Positions 26,754 through 34,720 of a stretch of 39,100 nucleotides of DNA are shown one piece after another (position 1 is the stretch's first letter; each line of letters starts with the position of its first letter). This stretch comes from Petrimonas sp. (GTDB lineage: Bacteria; Bacteroidota; Bacteroidia; Bacteroidales; Dysgonomonadaceae), in the NCBI GenBank assembly GCA_012839475.1, contig DUNG01000025.1, positions 1 through 39,100 of the forward strand. Reading direction: 5' to 3'. Position numbers and translations under genes: made by a program. The notes under the pieces are model-generated. The model did no database searches and had not been told where the DNA came from. It saw only the letters and a program-made list of their open reading frames with translations.

Positions 26754-28160
26754 ATGAGGAGTTTTATACACGATGACTTTTTGCTACAGACAGACGCCGC
26801 GAGACAGCTCTACCATGAGCACGCGGCGAAACAGCCCATCATCGATTACCACTGCCATTTGGATCCCGAGTACATCGCGCGGGATCACTCGTTTGATAAC
26901 CTGGGACAAATATGGCTGGAGGGTGACCACTACAAGTGGCGCGCGATGCGAACCAACGGGATCGCGGAGGAGTACTGTACCGGTAAGGAGACTACCGACT
27001 GGGAGAAGTTCGAAAAGTGGGCGGCGACGGTACCTTACACCATGCGGAACCCGCTGTACCACTGGACGCACCTGGAACTGAAGCGCGCGTTCGGGGTTGA
27101 TAAGCTGCTGAACCCATCCACCGCGAAGGAGATTTACGATGAATGCACCACGAAGCTCCGCACGCCGGAGTACTCGGCCCGCGGGCTGATGAAAAAGTTC
27201 CGGGTGGAGGTGGTTTGTACGACCGATGACCCGATTGACAGCCTACAGCATCACATCGCGCTCAAGGAGGAGGGATTCGAGATAAAGGTGCTGCCCACCT
27301 GGCGACCTGATAAGGCGATGGCGGTGGAAGATCCCGCGGCGTACCGCGCCTACGTGGAGAAGCTGTCGGCGGCTTCCGGGGTGACCATCAGTCGGTTCAG
27401 CGACCTGATCGAGGCGCTACGCGTGCGGCACGACTTCTTTGCGAGCGTGGGGTGTAAGCTGTCTGACCACGGCATCGAGGAGTTTTACGCCGAACCGTAC
27501 ACCCAAGCCGAGATCGACAGGATCTTCGACAAGGTATTTGGCGGGAACGAGCTCTCGAAGGAGGAGGTCCTGAAATTCAAGTCGGCCATGCTGCATGAGG
27601 GTGCCGTGATGGATTGGGAGAAAGGGTGGACGCAACAGTTTCACTACGGCGCCATCCGGAACAACAACACCCGCCTGTTTAACCGGGTGGGCCCCGATAC
27701 GGGGTTCGACTCGATTGGTGATTTCAGCGTGGCGAAGGCGATGAGCCGCTTTTTCGACCAGCTCGATAAGGAAAACAAACTGACCAAGACCATTATCTAC
27801 AACTTGAACCCCAAGGATAACGACATGGTGGCCACCATGATCGGCAACTTCCAGGATGGTTCCGTTGCCGGGAAGATGCAGTTCGGCTCGGGGTGGTGGT
27901 TCCTGGACCAAAAGACCGGGATGGAGGCGCAGATGAACTCCCTCTCCAACCTGGGACTCCTGAGTCGCTTCGTGGGCATGCTCACCGATTCGCGCAGCTT
28001 CCTCTCTTACCCTCGCCACGAGTACTTCCGCCGGATATTGTGTAACCTCGTGGGGAACGATGTGGAGCAAGGACTTCTCCCCGCGTCGGAGATGCCTTTC
28101 CTGGGTGAGATGGTCGAGAATATATCGTATAAAAACGCGAAGCGATATTTTGATTTTTAA
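26754..28160 (+). CDS. uxaC: Glucuronate/galacturonate isomerase (uronate isomerase)
   Basis: Converts D-glucuronate to D-fructuronate and D-galacturonate to D-tagaturonate in the cytoplasm. The 468-residue protein is of normal length. The amidohydrolase-fold metal motif is HCHLDP with H33 and H35, followed by the conserved KWRAMRTNGI loop and TTDDP. The end, FLGEMVENISYKNAKRYFDF, is the usual UxaC C terminus. It starts the plus-strand uronate module; uxaE follows after 118 bases containing a hairpin. GH67 (encoded at 4663) and the ExuT transporter would supply its substrate. Confidence 0.97.
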   Translation: MRSFIHDDFLLQTDAARQLYHEHAAKQPIIDYHCHLDPEYIARDHSFDNLGQIWLEGDHYKWRAMRTNGIAEEYCTGKETTDWEKFEKWAATVPYTMRNPLYHWTHLELKRAFGVDKLLNPSTAKEIYDECTTKLRTPEYSARGLMKKFRVEVVCTTDDPIDSLQHHIALKEEGFEIKVLPTWRPDKAMAVEDPAAYRAYVEKLSAASGVTISRFSDLIEALRVRHDFFASVGCKLSDHGIEEFYAEPYTQAEIDRIFDKVFGGNELSKEEVLKFKSAMLHEGAVMDWEKGWTQQFHYGAIRNNNTRLFNRVGPDTGFDSIGDFSVAKAMSRFFDQLDKENKLTKTIIYNLNPKDNDMVATMIGNFQDGSVAGKMQFGSGWWFLDQKTGMEAQMNSLSNLGLLSRFVGMLTDSRSFLSYPRHEYFRRILCNLVGNDVEQGLLPASEMPFLGEMVENISYKNAKRYFDF

Positions 28161-28190
28161 CTATTTAAAGGCTGAAAACATGTAAACTAT

Positions 28191-28259
28191 CTCAACTTTG
28201 ACATGCTGTTTTTTACTTTTTGCTTTTAAGTCAAAAATTCGGAACAGCTGAAAGTTGAG
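28191..28259 (+). promoter_or_regulatory. Hairpin between uxaC and uxaE
   Basis: CTCAACTTT (28191-28199) pairs with AAAGTTGAG (28251-28259), and CTGTT (28206-28210) with AACAG (28243-28247) inside it. The stem ends 19 bases before the uxaE ATG and has no T run, so it may set the uxaC:uxaE ratio by stability or translation control. Confidence 0.5.
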
Positions 28260-28278
28260 TAAACTAACCATAGGAACA

Positions 28279-29526
28279 ATGAAATTAGGAAAGTACAGCA
28301 TCGGTGTAGGTGACCGCTTCACCTACCAGGGAGAAGCCCAGTTGAGGGCCATCATGAAAGCGAATGAAAAGGGGGTGGATATTGTACCCGTTTGGAACAA
28401 ATCGAACCGTGAACATATTTACGTGGGCACCAAGCCCATGGATACGCGGGTGGAGGCGGACAATGCGGTGAAAGCGTTGAACTACCAGGGAGCCTACTTC
28501 GTGGATGCCGACCATATCAACCTGGACACGGTGAGCAGTTACGTGGAGTCGTCCGATTTTTTCACGCTCGACGTGGCCTCGTTTATCGGTAAGGAGAGTA
28601 GCCCGGAAAAGGTGGAGGCGTTCGTCGCCTCCTGCCAGAACTATACTGGTTACCTGCAGATCCCCGGTATCCTTGAGCCGCTGCGCATATCGGATCAGTT
28701 GCTACGGCGTGTAGCGGGTAAGTTTTTGGCGGCCATCGACCATGCCGCGGAGATCTACGCTTACCTGAAGAGCGAGAAGGGCGAGGGGAATTTTATCACG
28801 GAGGTGTCGATGGATGAGGTGGAGTCGCCCCAGACCCCGGTGGAGTTGCTCTTTATCTTGAAGATGTTGGCCGACAAGAAGGTACCCGCGCAGACCATAG
28901 CGCCCAAGTTCACCGGTCGGTTCAACAAGGGGGTCGATTACGTGGGTGATCTCGACCGGTTCGCCAGGGAGTTCGAGGAGGACCTGTTGGTTATCGACTT
29001 CGCGGTGAAGGAGTTCGGGCTGCCCAAGGAGCTTAAACTCAGCGTCCATTCCGGAAGCGATAAGTTCTCTATATACCCGATCATCGCGGAGGCCATCGCT
29101 AAGCACGGCAAGGGGATTCACCTCAAGACGGCTGGTACAACGTGGCTCGAAGAGGTCATCGGCTTGGCGATGGCTGGCGGCGAAGGGCTCGCGCTGGCGA
29201 AGAGAATCTACGAGCGCTCCTTTACCCGGCGGGAAGTGTTGTGTGCTCCCTACGCTGATGTAATCGATATCGACGAATCGAAGCTGCCCCCGGTGGCTGA
29301 GGTCAATGGGTGGAGCGGCGATAAGTTTGCCAACACGCTCCGGCATATCCCGGGACATCCCGACTACAACCCCAACTTCCGGCAGTTGATTCACGTGGCC
29401 TACGCGGTGGCGGCCGAGATGGGCAGTGAATATACCGACCTCCTGGTGAAACATGCCGACGTGGTGGGTTCTTGCGTAGAGGAGAACATTTACGACAGGC
29501 ACCTGAAACGGTTGTTTAACCTGTAA
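28279..29526 (+). CDS. uxaE: Tagaturonate epimerase
   Basis: Interconverts D-tagaturonate and D-fructuronate, joining galacturonate to the glucuronate route without UxaB/UxaA. UxaE was defined in Thermotoga; the long conserved SVHSGSDKFSIYP segment and the N-terminal KLGKYSIGVGDRF fit that family. I place the start at the ATG at 28279 (MKLGKYS), preceded by ATAGGAACA; the frame runs up to a TTG at 28255 that lies inside a hairpin and lacks support. The protein is 415 residues. A terminator follows directly. No altronate genes (uxaA, uxaB) are present, in line with epimerisation being the galacturonate route here. Confidence 0.9.
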   Translation: MKLGKYSIGVGDRFTYQGEAQLRAIMKANEKGVDIVPVWNKSNREHIYVGTKPMDTRVEADNAVKALNYQGAYFVDADHINLDTVSSYVESSDFFTLDVASFIGKESSPEKVEAFVASCQNYTGYLQIPGILEPLRISDQLLRRVAGKFLAAIDHAAEIYAYLKSEKGEGNFITEVSMDEVESPQTPVELLFILKMLADKKVPAQTIAPKFTGRFNKGVDYVGDLDRFAREFEEDLLVIDFAVKEFGLPKELKLSVHSGSDKFSIYPIIAEAIAKHGKGIHLKTAGTTWLEEVIGLAMAGGEGLALAKRIYERSFTRREVLCAPYADVIDIDESKLPPVAEVNGWSGDKFANTLRHIPGHPDYNPNFRQLIHVAYAVAAEMGSEYTDLLVKHADVVGSCVEENIYDRHLKRLFNL

Positions 29527-29540
29527 ACATGGTGTTGCTT

Positions 29541-29582
29541 AAACCTGCCGTATACCAAACGGGACGTACGGTGGGTTTTTTG
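29541..29582 (+). terminator. Intrinsic terminator after uxaE
   Basis: AAACCTGCCGTA (29541-29552) pairs with TACGGTGGGTTT (29567-29578), 12 bp with two G-U pairs, then a T run to 29581. It lies 15 bases after the uxaE stop. Confidence 0.85.
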
Positions 29583-29655
29583 TTGCGGATCGATGCGTGA
29601 TCGGAATGCATGGATCGAGTCGCGTGGCAAATGGCGTACGGGGGATCAGCCTTAA

Positions 29656-30723
29656 TTAGATGATGTTGTTAAACCGCTTGTAGAACCCGATGTTTTCTCG
29701 CGTAAGGATGTCGAGTTGGACGTAGTTCTCCCGCTTGACCGGTTTCTTGAATATAAGGTGTTCCAGCATGGTTTTCATCGCGTGGAACCCCTGATGTTCA
29801 GGCTCCTGTCCAATAAGGTAGTCGATCTGTCCTCTCTTTAGTGCCTCTACGTTAGGAGTGGTGAGGTCTAAACAGACCATTTTAACATCCTCGATGTGGT
29901 TGTTATAGAGGTAATTGGCCACGTAGTTACCCCGTGAGTTCATCACCACGACACCCGGGATGTCGTGGTGGTCAGTGAAAAACCGGGAAAGGTAAGCCTC
30001 GTTGTTTTCCGGCTCGTCCACCGAAAAGGGGATTCGCAATACCTGGTACGCGGATTTCAGCTTGGACAGATAATCCATGAAGCCCTTTTTACGCTGGATG
30101 GTGGAGTTTGCACTCCGATTGCCTACCCGAACGGCTTGCAGGATACCGATCTTGGAGTCGGCGGGGATAAGCGAGGTGATCAACTTGGCCATTAGGGTTC
30201 CGCACATGTAGTGATCCGACGAAAAAAAGGCGAGTGGGGAGGCACCCTCGTTGTTCGAATCCACGAATATGTAGGGGATCTCCCTCTCATCCATTATCTC
30301 GCACAAAGCGTTGGTCTCGTCGTGAAAGGTGGGACCTATGATCAAGGCATCCATCTCCGTCTCGGCGATTTGCCGGAACACCTCCTTGCAGGAGAAGAGG
30401 TCGTACTGGTTGTAGGTAAGTACCTCGATCGTTAACTTGAGGTTCGCGTACGCCTCTTTCGCGTGATGAATGCCCTGGTGAATGCTCTCCCAATACTCCC
30501 CGGGGGAGACGCTGGGCGTTGTGATCAAGATCTTGTACGTTCGCTTCAGCGAGAGTGCTGAAATGTGGATGTTTGGCTTGTAGTCTACCTTTTCAAGTAC
30601 CGCCTCTACCGCTTTGCGCGCTTTAGGCGAAACGTTGCCACGATTATGTAAGACACGATCCACCGTACCGGCAGAAACACCGGCCAGCCGTGCGATATCT
30701 TTGATACGGATTTTTTTTTGCAT
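29656..30723 (-). CDS. LacI-family transcriptional regulator
   Basis: A 355-residue DNA-binding protein. Residues 5-55 form the LacI helix-turn-helix and hinge (IKDIARLAGVSAGTVDRVLHNRG, then KPNIHISALSLKR). The rest is a periplasmic-binding-protein-like sensor (GPTFHDE, FSSDHYMCGTLMA, DLTTPNVEALKRGQIDYLIGQEP). It is transcribed away from uxuB. The 237-base gap contains a perfect 20-bp palindrome with a central CG, as is usual for LacI operators, so it probably controls itself and the uxuB operon. A related site lies at the kdu promoter. The inducer is likely a hexuronate or aldonate, inferred from the neighbours. Confidence 0.92.
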   Translation of the reverse strand: MQKKIRIKDIARLAGVSAGTVDRVLHNRGNVSPKARKAVEAVLEKVDYKPNIHISALSLKRTYKILITTPSVSPGEYWESIHQGIHHAKEAYANLKLTIEVLTYNQYDLFSCKEVFRQIAETEMDALIIGPTFHDETNALCEIMDEREIPYIFVDSNNEGASPLAFFSSDHYMCGTLMAKLITSLIPADSKIGILQAVRVGNRSANSTIQRKKGFMDYLSKLKSAYQVLRIPFSVDEPENNEAYLSRFFTDHHDIPGVVVMNSRGNYVANYLYNNHIEDVKMVCLDLTTPNVEALKRGQIDYLIGQEPEHQGFHAMKTMLEHLIFKKPVKRENYVQLDILTRENIGFYKRFNNII

Positions 30724-30754
30724 AACCTGCTAATGAAAAAGTATCGCCATTTCT

Positions 30755-30784
30755 TTTGCGCGATGCATTATTTTTGTATTTTTG
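30755..30784 (+). promoter_or_regulatory. Promoter of the uxuB operon
   Basis: TTTG (30755-30758), 18 bases, TATTTTTG (30777-30784). The -7 box runs into the palindrome at 30780. The leader to uxuB is about 170 bases and includes a small hairpin (AACTGTGT 30872-30879 with ACACGGTT 30887-30894). Confidence 0.7.
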
Positions 30785-30799
30785 TGTACGTACACAAAA
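30780..30799. promoter_or_regulatory. Perfect 20-bp palindromic operator
   Basis: TTTTGTGTACGTACACAAAA is its own reverse complement. It has the central CG expected of LacI-family operators and lies between the LacI gene and uxuB. Both outward promoters have their -7 boxes overlapping its edges, so bound repressor would silence both. Confidence 0.85.
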
Positions 30800-30802
30800 G
30801 TA
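30795..30802 (-). promoter_or_regulatory. -7 box of the LacI-family regulator gene
   Basis: Minus-strand TACTTTTG mirrors the plus-strand -7 box across the palindrome and is identical to the -7 box of the kdu operon. No clear TTTG stands at -33. The leader to the regulator ATG would be about 65 bases. Confidence 0.55.
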
Positions 30803-30960
30803 GGACTATTTTTTGAAAATAAAAATAATTCGCGTGATTTACTACCGCGCCACGAGGAGTTATTTAGTGCCAACTGTGTGTGAATGACACGGTTTTAGAG
30901 ATGTAAACGCGGCCACCCATATTATAGCGACCATTATAACGATCTAAAATAATAAAGAGT

Positions 30961-31773
30961 ATGTATACATTGTTTGATATCCATGACAAGGTGATTGTCA
31001 TTACCGGGGGAACCGGGGTGTTGGGCACGTCGATGGTAGAGTACCTGGCGGCTCACGGTGCGAAAGTGGCGGTGCTTGCCAGAAATATTGAGAAAGGGAA
31101 CCGGCTGATCGATAAGGTAAAGGCTGATGGGGGGGACGCGATCTTCCTGCAGACCGACGTGACCAATGAGGAGGTGCTGCAACAGAACGCCGACGCGATC
31201 GCGAAGCGCTACGGGCGCATCGACGTGTTGATCAACGGTGCGGGGGGGAATATGCCGGGAGCCACCATCGGCCCGGACAGCACCATCTTCGACCTGAAGG
31301 CGGACGATTTCCGGAAGGTGGTAGACCTGAACCTGATGGGTACCGTGTTGCCCACCCTTGCTTTTGCTAAGCAGATGATGCAAGAGAAAAAGGGCAATAT
31401 CGTCAATATCTCATCGGCCTCGGCGCTTCGACCGCTTACCCGCGTGGCCGGTTACGGTGCGGCGAAGGCGGCGGTGACCAACTTCACCAAGTACATGGCC
31501 GGCGAGATGGCCATCAAGTTCGGCGAAGGGTTCCGCGTGAACGCGCTCTGCCCCGGCTTCTTTATCACCGAGCAGAACCGAACCCTGTTGACCAACCCCG
31601 ACGGCTCCTACTCCGATCGCGGGAAGAGCATCATCGCGCACACCCCCTTCCGCCGCTTCGGCGTGCCCGAAGACCTGCTGGGAACGCTCCACTACCTGGT
31701 GAGCGACGCGTCGAAGTTCGTGACGGGAACGGTAGCCATCGTGGATGGGGGGTTCGACGCCTTTAGTATTTAA
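30961..31773 (+). CDS. uxuB: D-mannonate oxidoreductase (fructuronate reductase), SDR type
   Basis: Probably reduces D-fructuronate to D-mannonate with NAD(P)H. The 270-residue short-chain dehydrogenase has ITGGTGVLG at 14-22, NGAGG at 92-96 and catalytic Y165/K169 in GYGAAKAAV after the SSAS segment. The SDR type of UxuB is known from Bacillus (YjmF) and Thermotoga, and differs from the long-chain enzyme of E. coli. First gene of the plus-strand operon behind the LacI operator. The product would normally go to mannonate dehydratase UxuA, which is not in this window. Confidence 0.82.
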   Translation: MYTLFDIHDKVIVITGGTGVLGTSMVEYLAAHGAKVAVLARNIEKGNRLIDKVKADGGDAIFLQTDVTNEEVLQQNADAIAKRYGRIDVLINGAGGNMPGATIGPDSTIFDLKADDFRKVVDLNLMGTVLPTLAFAKQMMQEKKGNIVNISSASALRPLTRVAGYGAAKAAVTNFTKYMAGEMAIKFGEGFRVNALCPGFFITEQNRTLLTNPDGSYSDRGKSIIAHTPFRRFGVPEDLLGTLHYLVSDASKFVTGTVAIVDGGFDAFSI

Positions 31774-31862
31774 CGTGGTATCGATGGGGTTCAACGACCA
31801 ACTACGAATCGAAAACAATCAACAAGCATTATATTAATATAGAGTAAATCATAACAACACCT

Positions 31863-32942
31863 ATGTCGTTAACGTTAAGAAAAAAGTTCAAATATGCCCT
31901 GGTGGTACCCACCAGCATGGGGGTACGCATTACCCCCGCCAATGGGCTGCCGGCTTACAGCACCAACCTGTTCGAGATGCATGCGACCAGCGCGGAGACC
32001 AACGTGGCCAGCATCTCCTCCTACCTGGGTCTGCCAGTGAAGGCGCTGACCGCCTTCGTGAAGGGGAGCCCCGTGGCCGATTTCATCAAGTCGGATCTAA
32101 GGGCGCGGAACATCGAGTATGAAGGGCCGGAGGTACCGCAAGGGGGTCCCTGGGGCTACCGCCACCAGTTCAATATCGCCGATAGCGGCTTCGGGCTGCG
32201 GGGGCCGCGGGTGCATAACGACCGGGCGGGTGAAGTGGGACGCACGTTGAGCGTGAAGGACTTTGATCTTGATAGGCTTTTTGGGAAGGAGGGTGTACAG
32301 ATCGTGCACCTCTCCGGGCTGATTGCCGCCCTGTCGCCCGAGACGAGCCAGTTTTGCTTAGAGGTGGCCCGCTTCGCGAAGCGGCACGGCACCCTCATCT
32401 CGTTCGACCTGAACCACCGGGCTACCTTCTGGAAAGGGCGCGAGGAGGAGTTGCATGCCGCGTTCACCGAGATCGCCTCGTTATCGGATATCCTGATTGG
32501 CAACGAGGAGGATTACCAACTCTGCCTCGGGGTCAAAGGGCCGGAAGCCGGGGGAGAGAATATCGAGGAGACCATCGATGCCTTCAAGGGGATGATCATG
32601 AACGCGAAGAAAGCGTTCCCGAACGTCACGGTGTTCGCCAACACGCTCCGGGAGGTAATTAGCGCGAATGAGCACCTGTGGGGAGCCATCGTCTATGAGA
32701 ACGGCAACTGGCACGAGGCACCGCTGCGGACGATCAAGGTGATGGACCGCATTGGCGGGGGCGATGGGTTCGTCGGGGGGTTGCTGTACAGCATCCTGAC
32801 CGGTATGGAGCCCGAGAAGTGGGTGCGGTTCGCGTGGGCGAGCGGCGCTCTGGCAACCACCTTCCTGACCGATTACGCGCAGCCGGCCGACGAGGCGATG
32901 ATCTGGAGCATCTGGGAGGGGAACGCCCGGGTTAAGAGGTAA
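31863..32942 (+). CDS. PfkB-family sugar-acid kinase, candidate gluconate kinase
   Basis: A 359-residue ribokinase-fold kinase with C-terminal signature DRIGGGDGFVGG (295-306) and catalytic base D301. The N-terminal substrate block (ATSAETNVASISSYLG) is diverged from that of most PfkB kinases. It is a paralogue of KdgK encoded at 14021: similar length, FDLNHR versus CDLNYR, and IGNEEDYQLCLG versus LGNEEDAEKVFG. That argues for a sugar-acid substrate. Since KdgK is already present and gnd follows, D-gluconate to 6-phosphogluconate is the most economical reaction; KDG or a 2-ketogluconate are alternatives. It lies 89 bases after uxuB. Confidence 0.8.
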   Translation: MSLTLRKKFKYALVVPTSMGVRITPANGLPAYSTNLFEMHATSAETNVASISSYLGLPVKALTAFVKGSPVADFIKSDLRARNIEYEGPEVPQGGPWGYRHQFNIADSGFGLRGPRVHNDRAGEVGRTLSVKDFDLDRLFGKEGVQIVHLSGLIAALSPETSQFCLEVARFAKRHGTLISFDLNHRATFWKGREEELHAAFTEIASLSDILIGNEEDYQLCLGVKGPEAGGENIEETIDAFKGMIMNAKKAFPNVTVFANTLREVISANEHLWGAIVYENGNWHEAPLRTIKVMDRIGGGDGFVGGLLYSILTGMEPEKWVRFAWASGALATTFLTDYAQPADEAMIWSIWEGNARVKR

Positions 32943-32980
32943 ATTACAATATAATTGAATTTTCGCATATTATTAACTCT

Positions 32981-33215
32981 ATGAGCTTTCAGGGCAAAGA
33001 CCTCGTAAACTTTCGTGGGAACACATCCTGCGAAGATCGCGTTAAAAAAGAAAAGCTGTTTGAGCGTATGCGAGTTATTTTTCTTTTAGCGATCAAGCAG
33101 TAGATGGGTCACGAAATTTACGCCAGTCGAGCCTGAAAGCTATTAATTTTCTTAGGAGCGAGAGCAGAACCAAGTATGCTTGAGTTTTGCCGAGAGACGA
33201 CAGAAAAGGCAATAA
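32981..33215 (+). ncRNA. Candidate structured leader RNA upstream of gnd
   Basis: The 320-base gap 32943-33262 can fold on the plus strand. AGCTTTCAGG (32984-32993) pairs perfectly with CCTGAAAGCT (33132-33141). Inside, GATCGC (33035-33040) pairs with GCGATC (33089-33094) and continues into an A-rich/T-rich stem. Downstream are CAAG-TATG-CTTG (33171-33182) and TTGCC/GGCAA (33187-33212). The last stem ends about 50 bases before the gnd ATG. A 40-codon frame (32981-33103) also spans the 5' part but is judged fortuitous or a leader peptide. I do not recognise an Rfam family. Confidence 0.4.
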
Positions 33216-33262
33216 GTTGAAACAGTTACAAGCGAAAGTTAAGTAATATAAAAAATAGTAGC

Positions 33263-34717
33263 ATGAAGCAAAAAGCAGATATTGGATTGATCGGGTTGGC
33301 CGTGATGGGCGAGAACCTGGTACTCAACATGGAGAGCAAAGGGTATACCGTGGCCGTCTATAACCGCACCGTATCCAAGGTACACAACTTTATCAACGGG
33401 CGGGGTAAAGGGAAGAATTTCATCGGCGCCGACTCGCTGGAGGAGCTGGTGAGCGCCATCAAGCGGCCCCGCAAGGTGATGATGCTGGTGAAAGCGGGCA
33501 AACCGGTAGATGACTTTATCGAGCGGCTAATCCCCCTGCTGGAGCCGGGCGACATCATCATCGACGGTGGCAACAGCCACTTCCCGGATACTATCAGAAG
33601 GACGGCGTACGTGGAGAGCAAGGGCTTGCTCTACGTGGGGACGGGTGTCTCCGGTGGTGAGGAGGGAGCCCTCCTGGGCCCCTCCATGATGCCGGGCGGC
33701 TCCCCCGACGCGTGGCCCCACGTCAAGGAGATATTCCAGGCCGTGTCGGCCAAGGTAGACGATGGCTCCCCCTGTTGCGACTGGGTGGGCGAGAACGGGG
33801 CGGGTCACTTCGTGAAGATGGTCCATAACGGCATCGAGTACGGCGATATGCAGATCATCAACGAGGCGTATCACCTGATGAAGGAGCTGCTGGGGATGGA
33901 TGCATTCGAGCAGCACGAGGTGTTCAAGCGGTGGAACAAGGGGGTGCTGGACTCCTACCTGATCGAGATCACGGCCGATATCCTGGCTTACAAGGATGAG
34001 GATGGAAGTCCGCTCGTGGAGAAGATCCTGGATACGGCGGGACAGAAGGGAACCGGGAAGTGGACGGCCGTCACGGCGCTCGACCTGGGTATACCGCTCA
34101 CGCTGATCGGTGAATCGGTCTTCTCGCGCTGCCTCTCGGCACAGAAAGATTTACGGGTTAAAGCCTCGAAAGCGATCAAGGTGGCGAAGAAACCCTTCGA
34201 AGGCGATAAGCAACAGTTTATCGACGACCTGGAGAAGGCGCTATACGCGGCTAAGATCATCTCCTATGCGCAGGGGTACGACCTGATGATGGAGGCGGCC
34301 AAAGAGTACAACTGGAACCTCAACTACGGGGGGATCGCACTGATGTGGCGAGGCGGTTGCATTATCCGCTCTCGCTTCCTGGGCGATATCAAAAACGCGT
34401 TCGATAAGAACCCCTCGCTGGAGAACCTGCTGCTCGACCCCTTCTTCAAGGAGGAGGTATTGTCGGCCCAAGAGAGCTGGCGCAGGGTATGTGCCACTGC
34501 GTTGATGCACGGCGTACCGGTCCCGGCCCTCACCGCGGCCTTGACCTACTTCGACGGGTTCCGCAATGAGCGGCTGCCGGCTAACCTGCTGCAGGCACAG
34601 AGGGACTACTTCGGCGCGCATATGTATGAGCGGGTGGATGCCCCCCGCGGGGAGTATTTTCACACCGACTGGACGGGGCGGGGTGGTAGTACGGCATCGA
34701 CCATGTACGACGTTTAA
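33263..34717 (+). CDS. gnd: 6-Phosphogluconate dehydrogenase, decarboxylating
   Basis: Oxidises 6-phospho-D-gluconate to ribulose-5-phosphate and CO2. The 484-residue protein is of the long (E. coli-like) type. The dinucleotide motif is GLIGLAVMGENLVLNM, and NRT after the second strand (residues 34-36) favours NADP. The substrate motif is GVSGGEEGALLGPSMMPGG, and catalytic K185 and N189 are in GHFVKMVHNGIEYGDMQ, with E192 matching the E. coli acid. It is not next to zwf or pgl, as usual for the oxidative pentose phosphate pathway, but inside a uronate operon and three bases before a LarA-family gene. That indicates 6-phosphogluconate is made here from an aldonate. Confidence 0.97.
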   Translation: MKQKADIGLIGLAVMGENLVLNMESKGYTVAVYNRTVSKVHNFINGRGKGKNFIGADSLEELVSAIKRPRKVMMLVKAGKPVDDFIERLIPLLEPGDIIIDGGNSHFPDTIRRTAYVESKGLLYVGTGVSGGEEGALLGPSMMPGGSPDAWPHVKEIFQAVSAKVDDGSPCCDWVGENGAGHFVKMVHNGIEYGDMQIINEAYHLMKELLGMDAFEQHEVFKRWNKGVLDSYLIEITADILAYKDEDGSPLVEKILDTAGQKGTGKWTAVTALDLGIPLTLIGESVFSRCLSAQKDLRVKASKAIKVAKKPFEGDKQQFIDDLEKALYAAKIISYAQGYDLMMEAAKEYNWNLNYGGIALMWRGGCIIRSRFLGDIKNAFDKNPSLENLLLDPFFKEEVLSAQESWRRVCATALMHGVPVPALTAALTYFDGFRNERLPANLLQAQRDYFGAHMYERVDAPRGEYFHTDWTGRGGSTASTMYDV

Positions 34718-34720
34718 GGC

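Noticed and set aside
28702-29502. Minus-strand frame of 266 codons within uxaE
   Set aside because: Opposite a recognised conserved gene; no domain and no start context.
32981-33103. 40-codon plus-strand frame upstream of gnd as a small protein
   Set aside because: It overlaps the predicted RNA stems, shows no RBS or domain, and ends far from gnd; kept only as a possible leader peptide.
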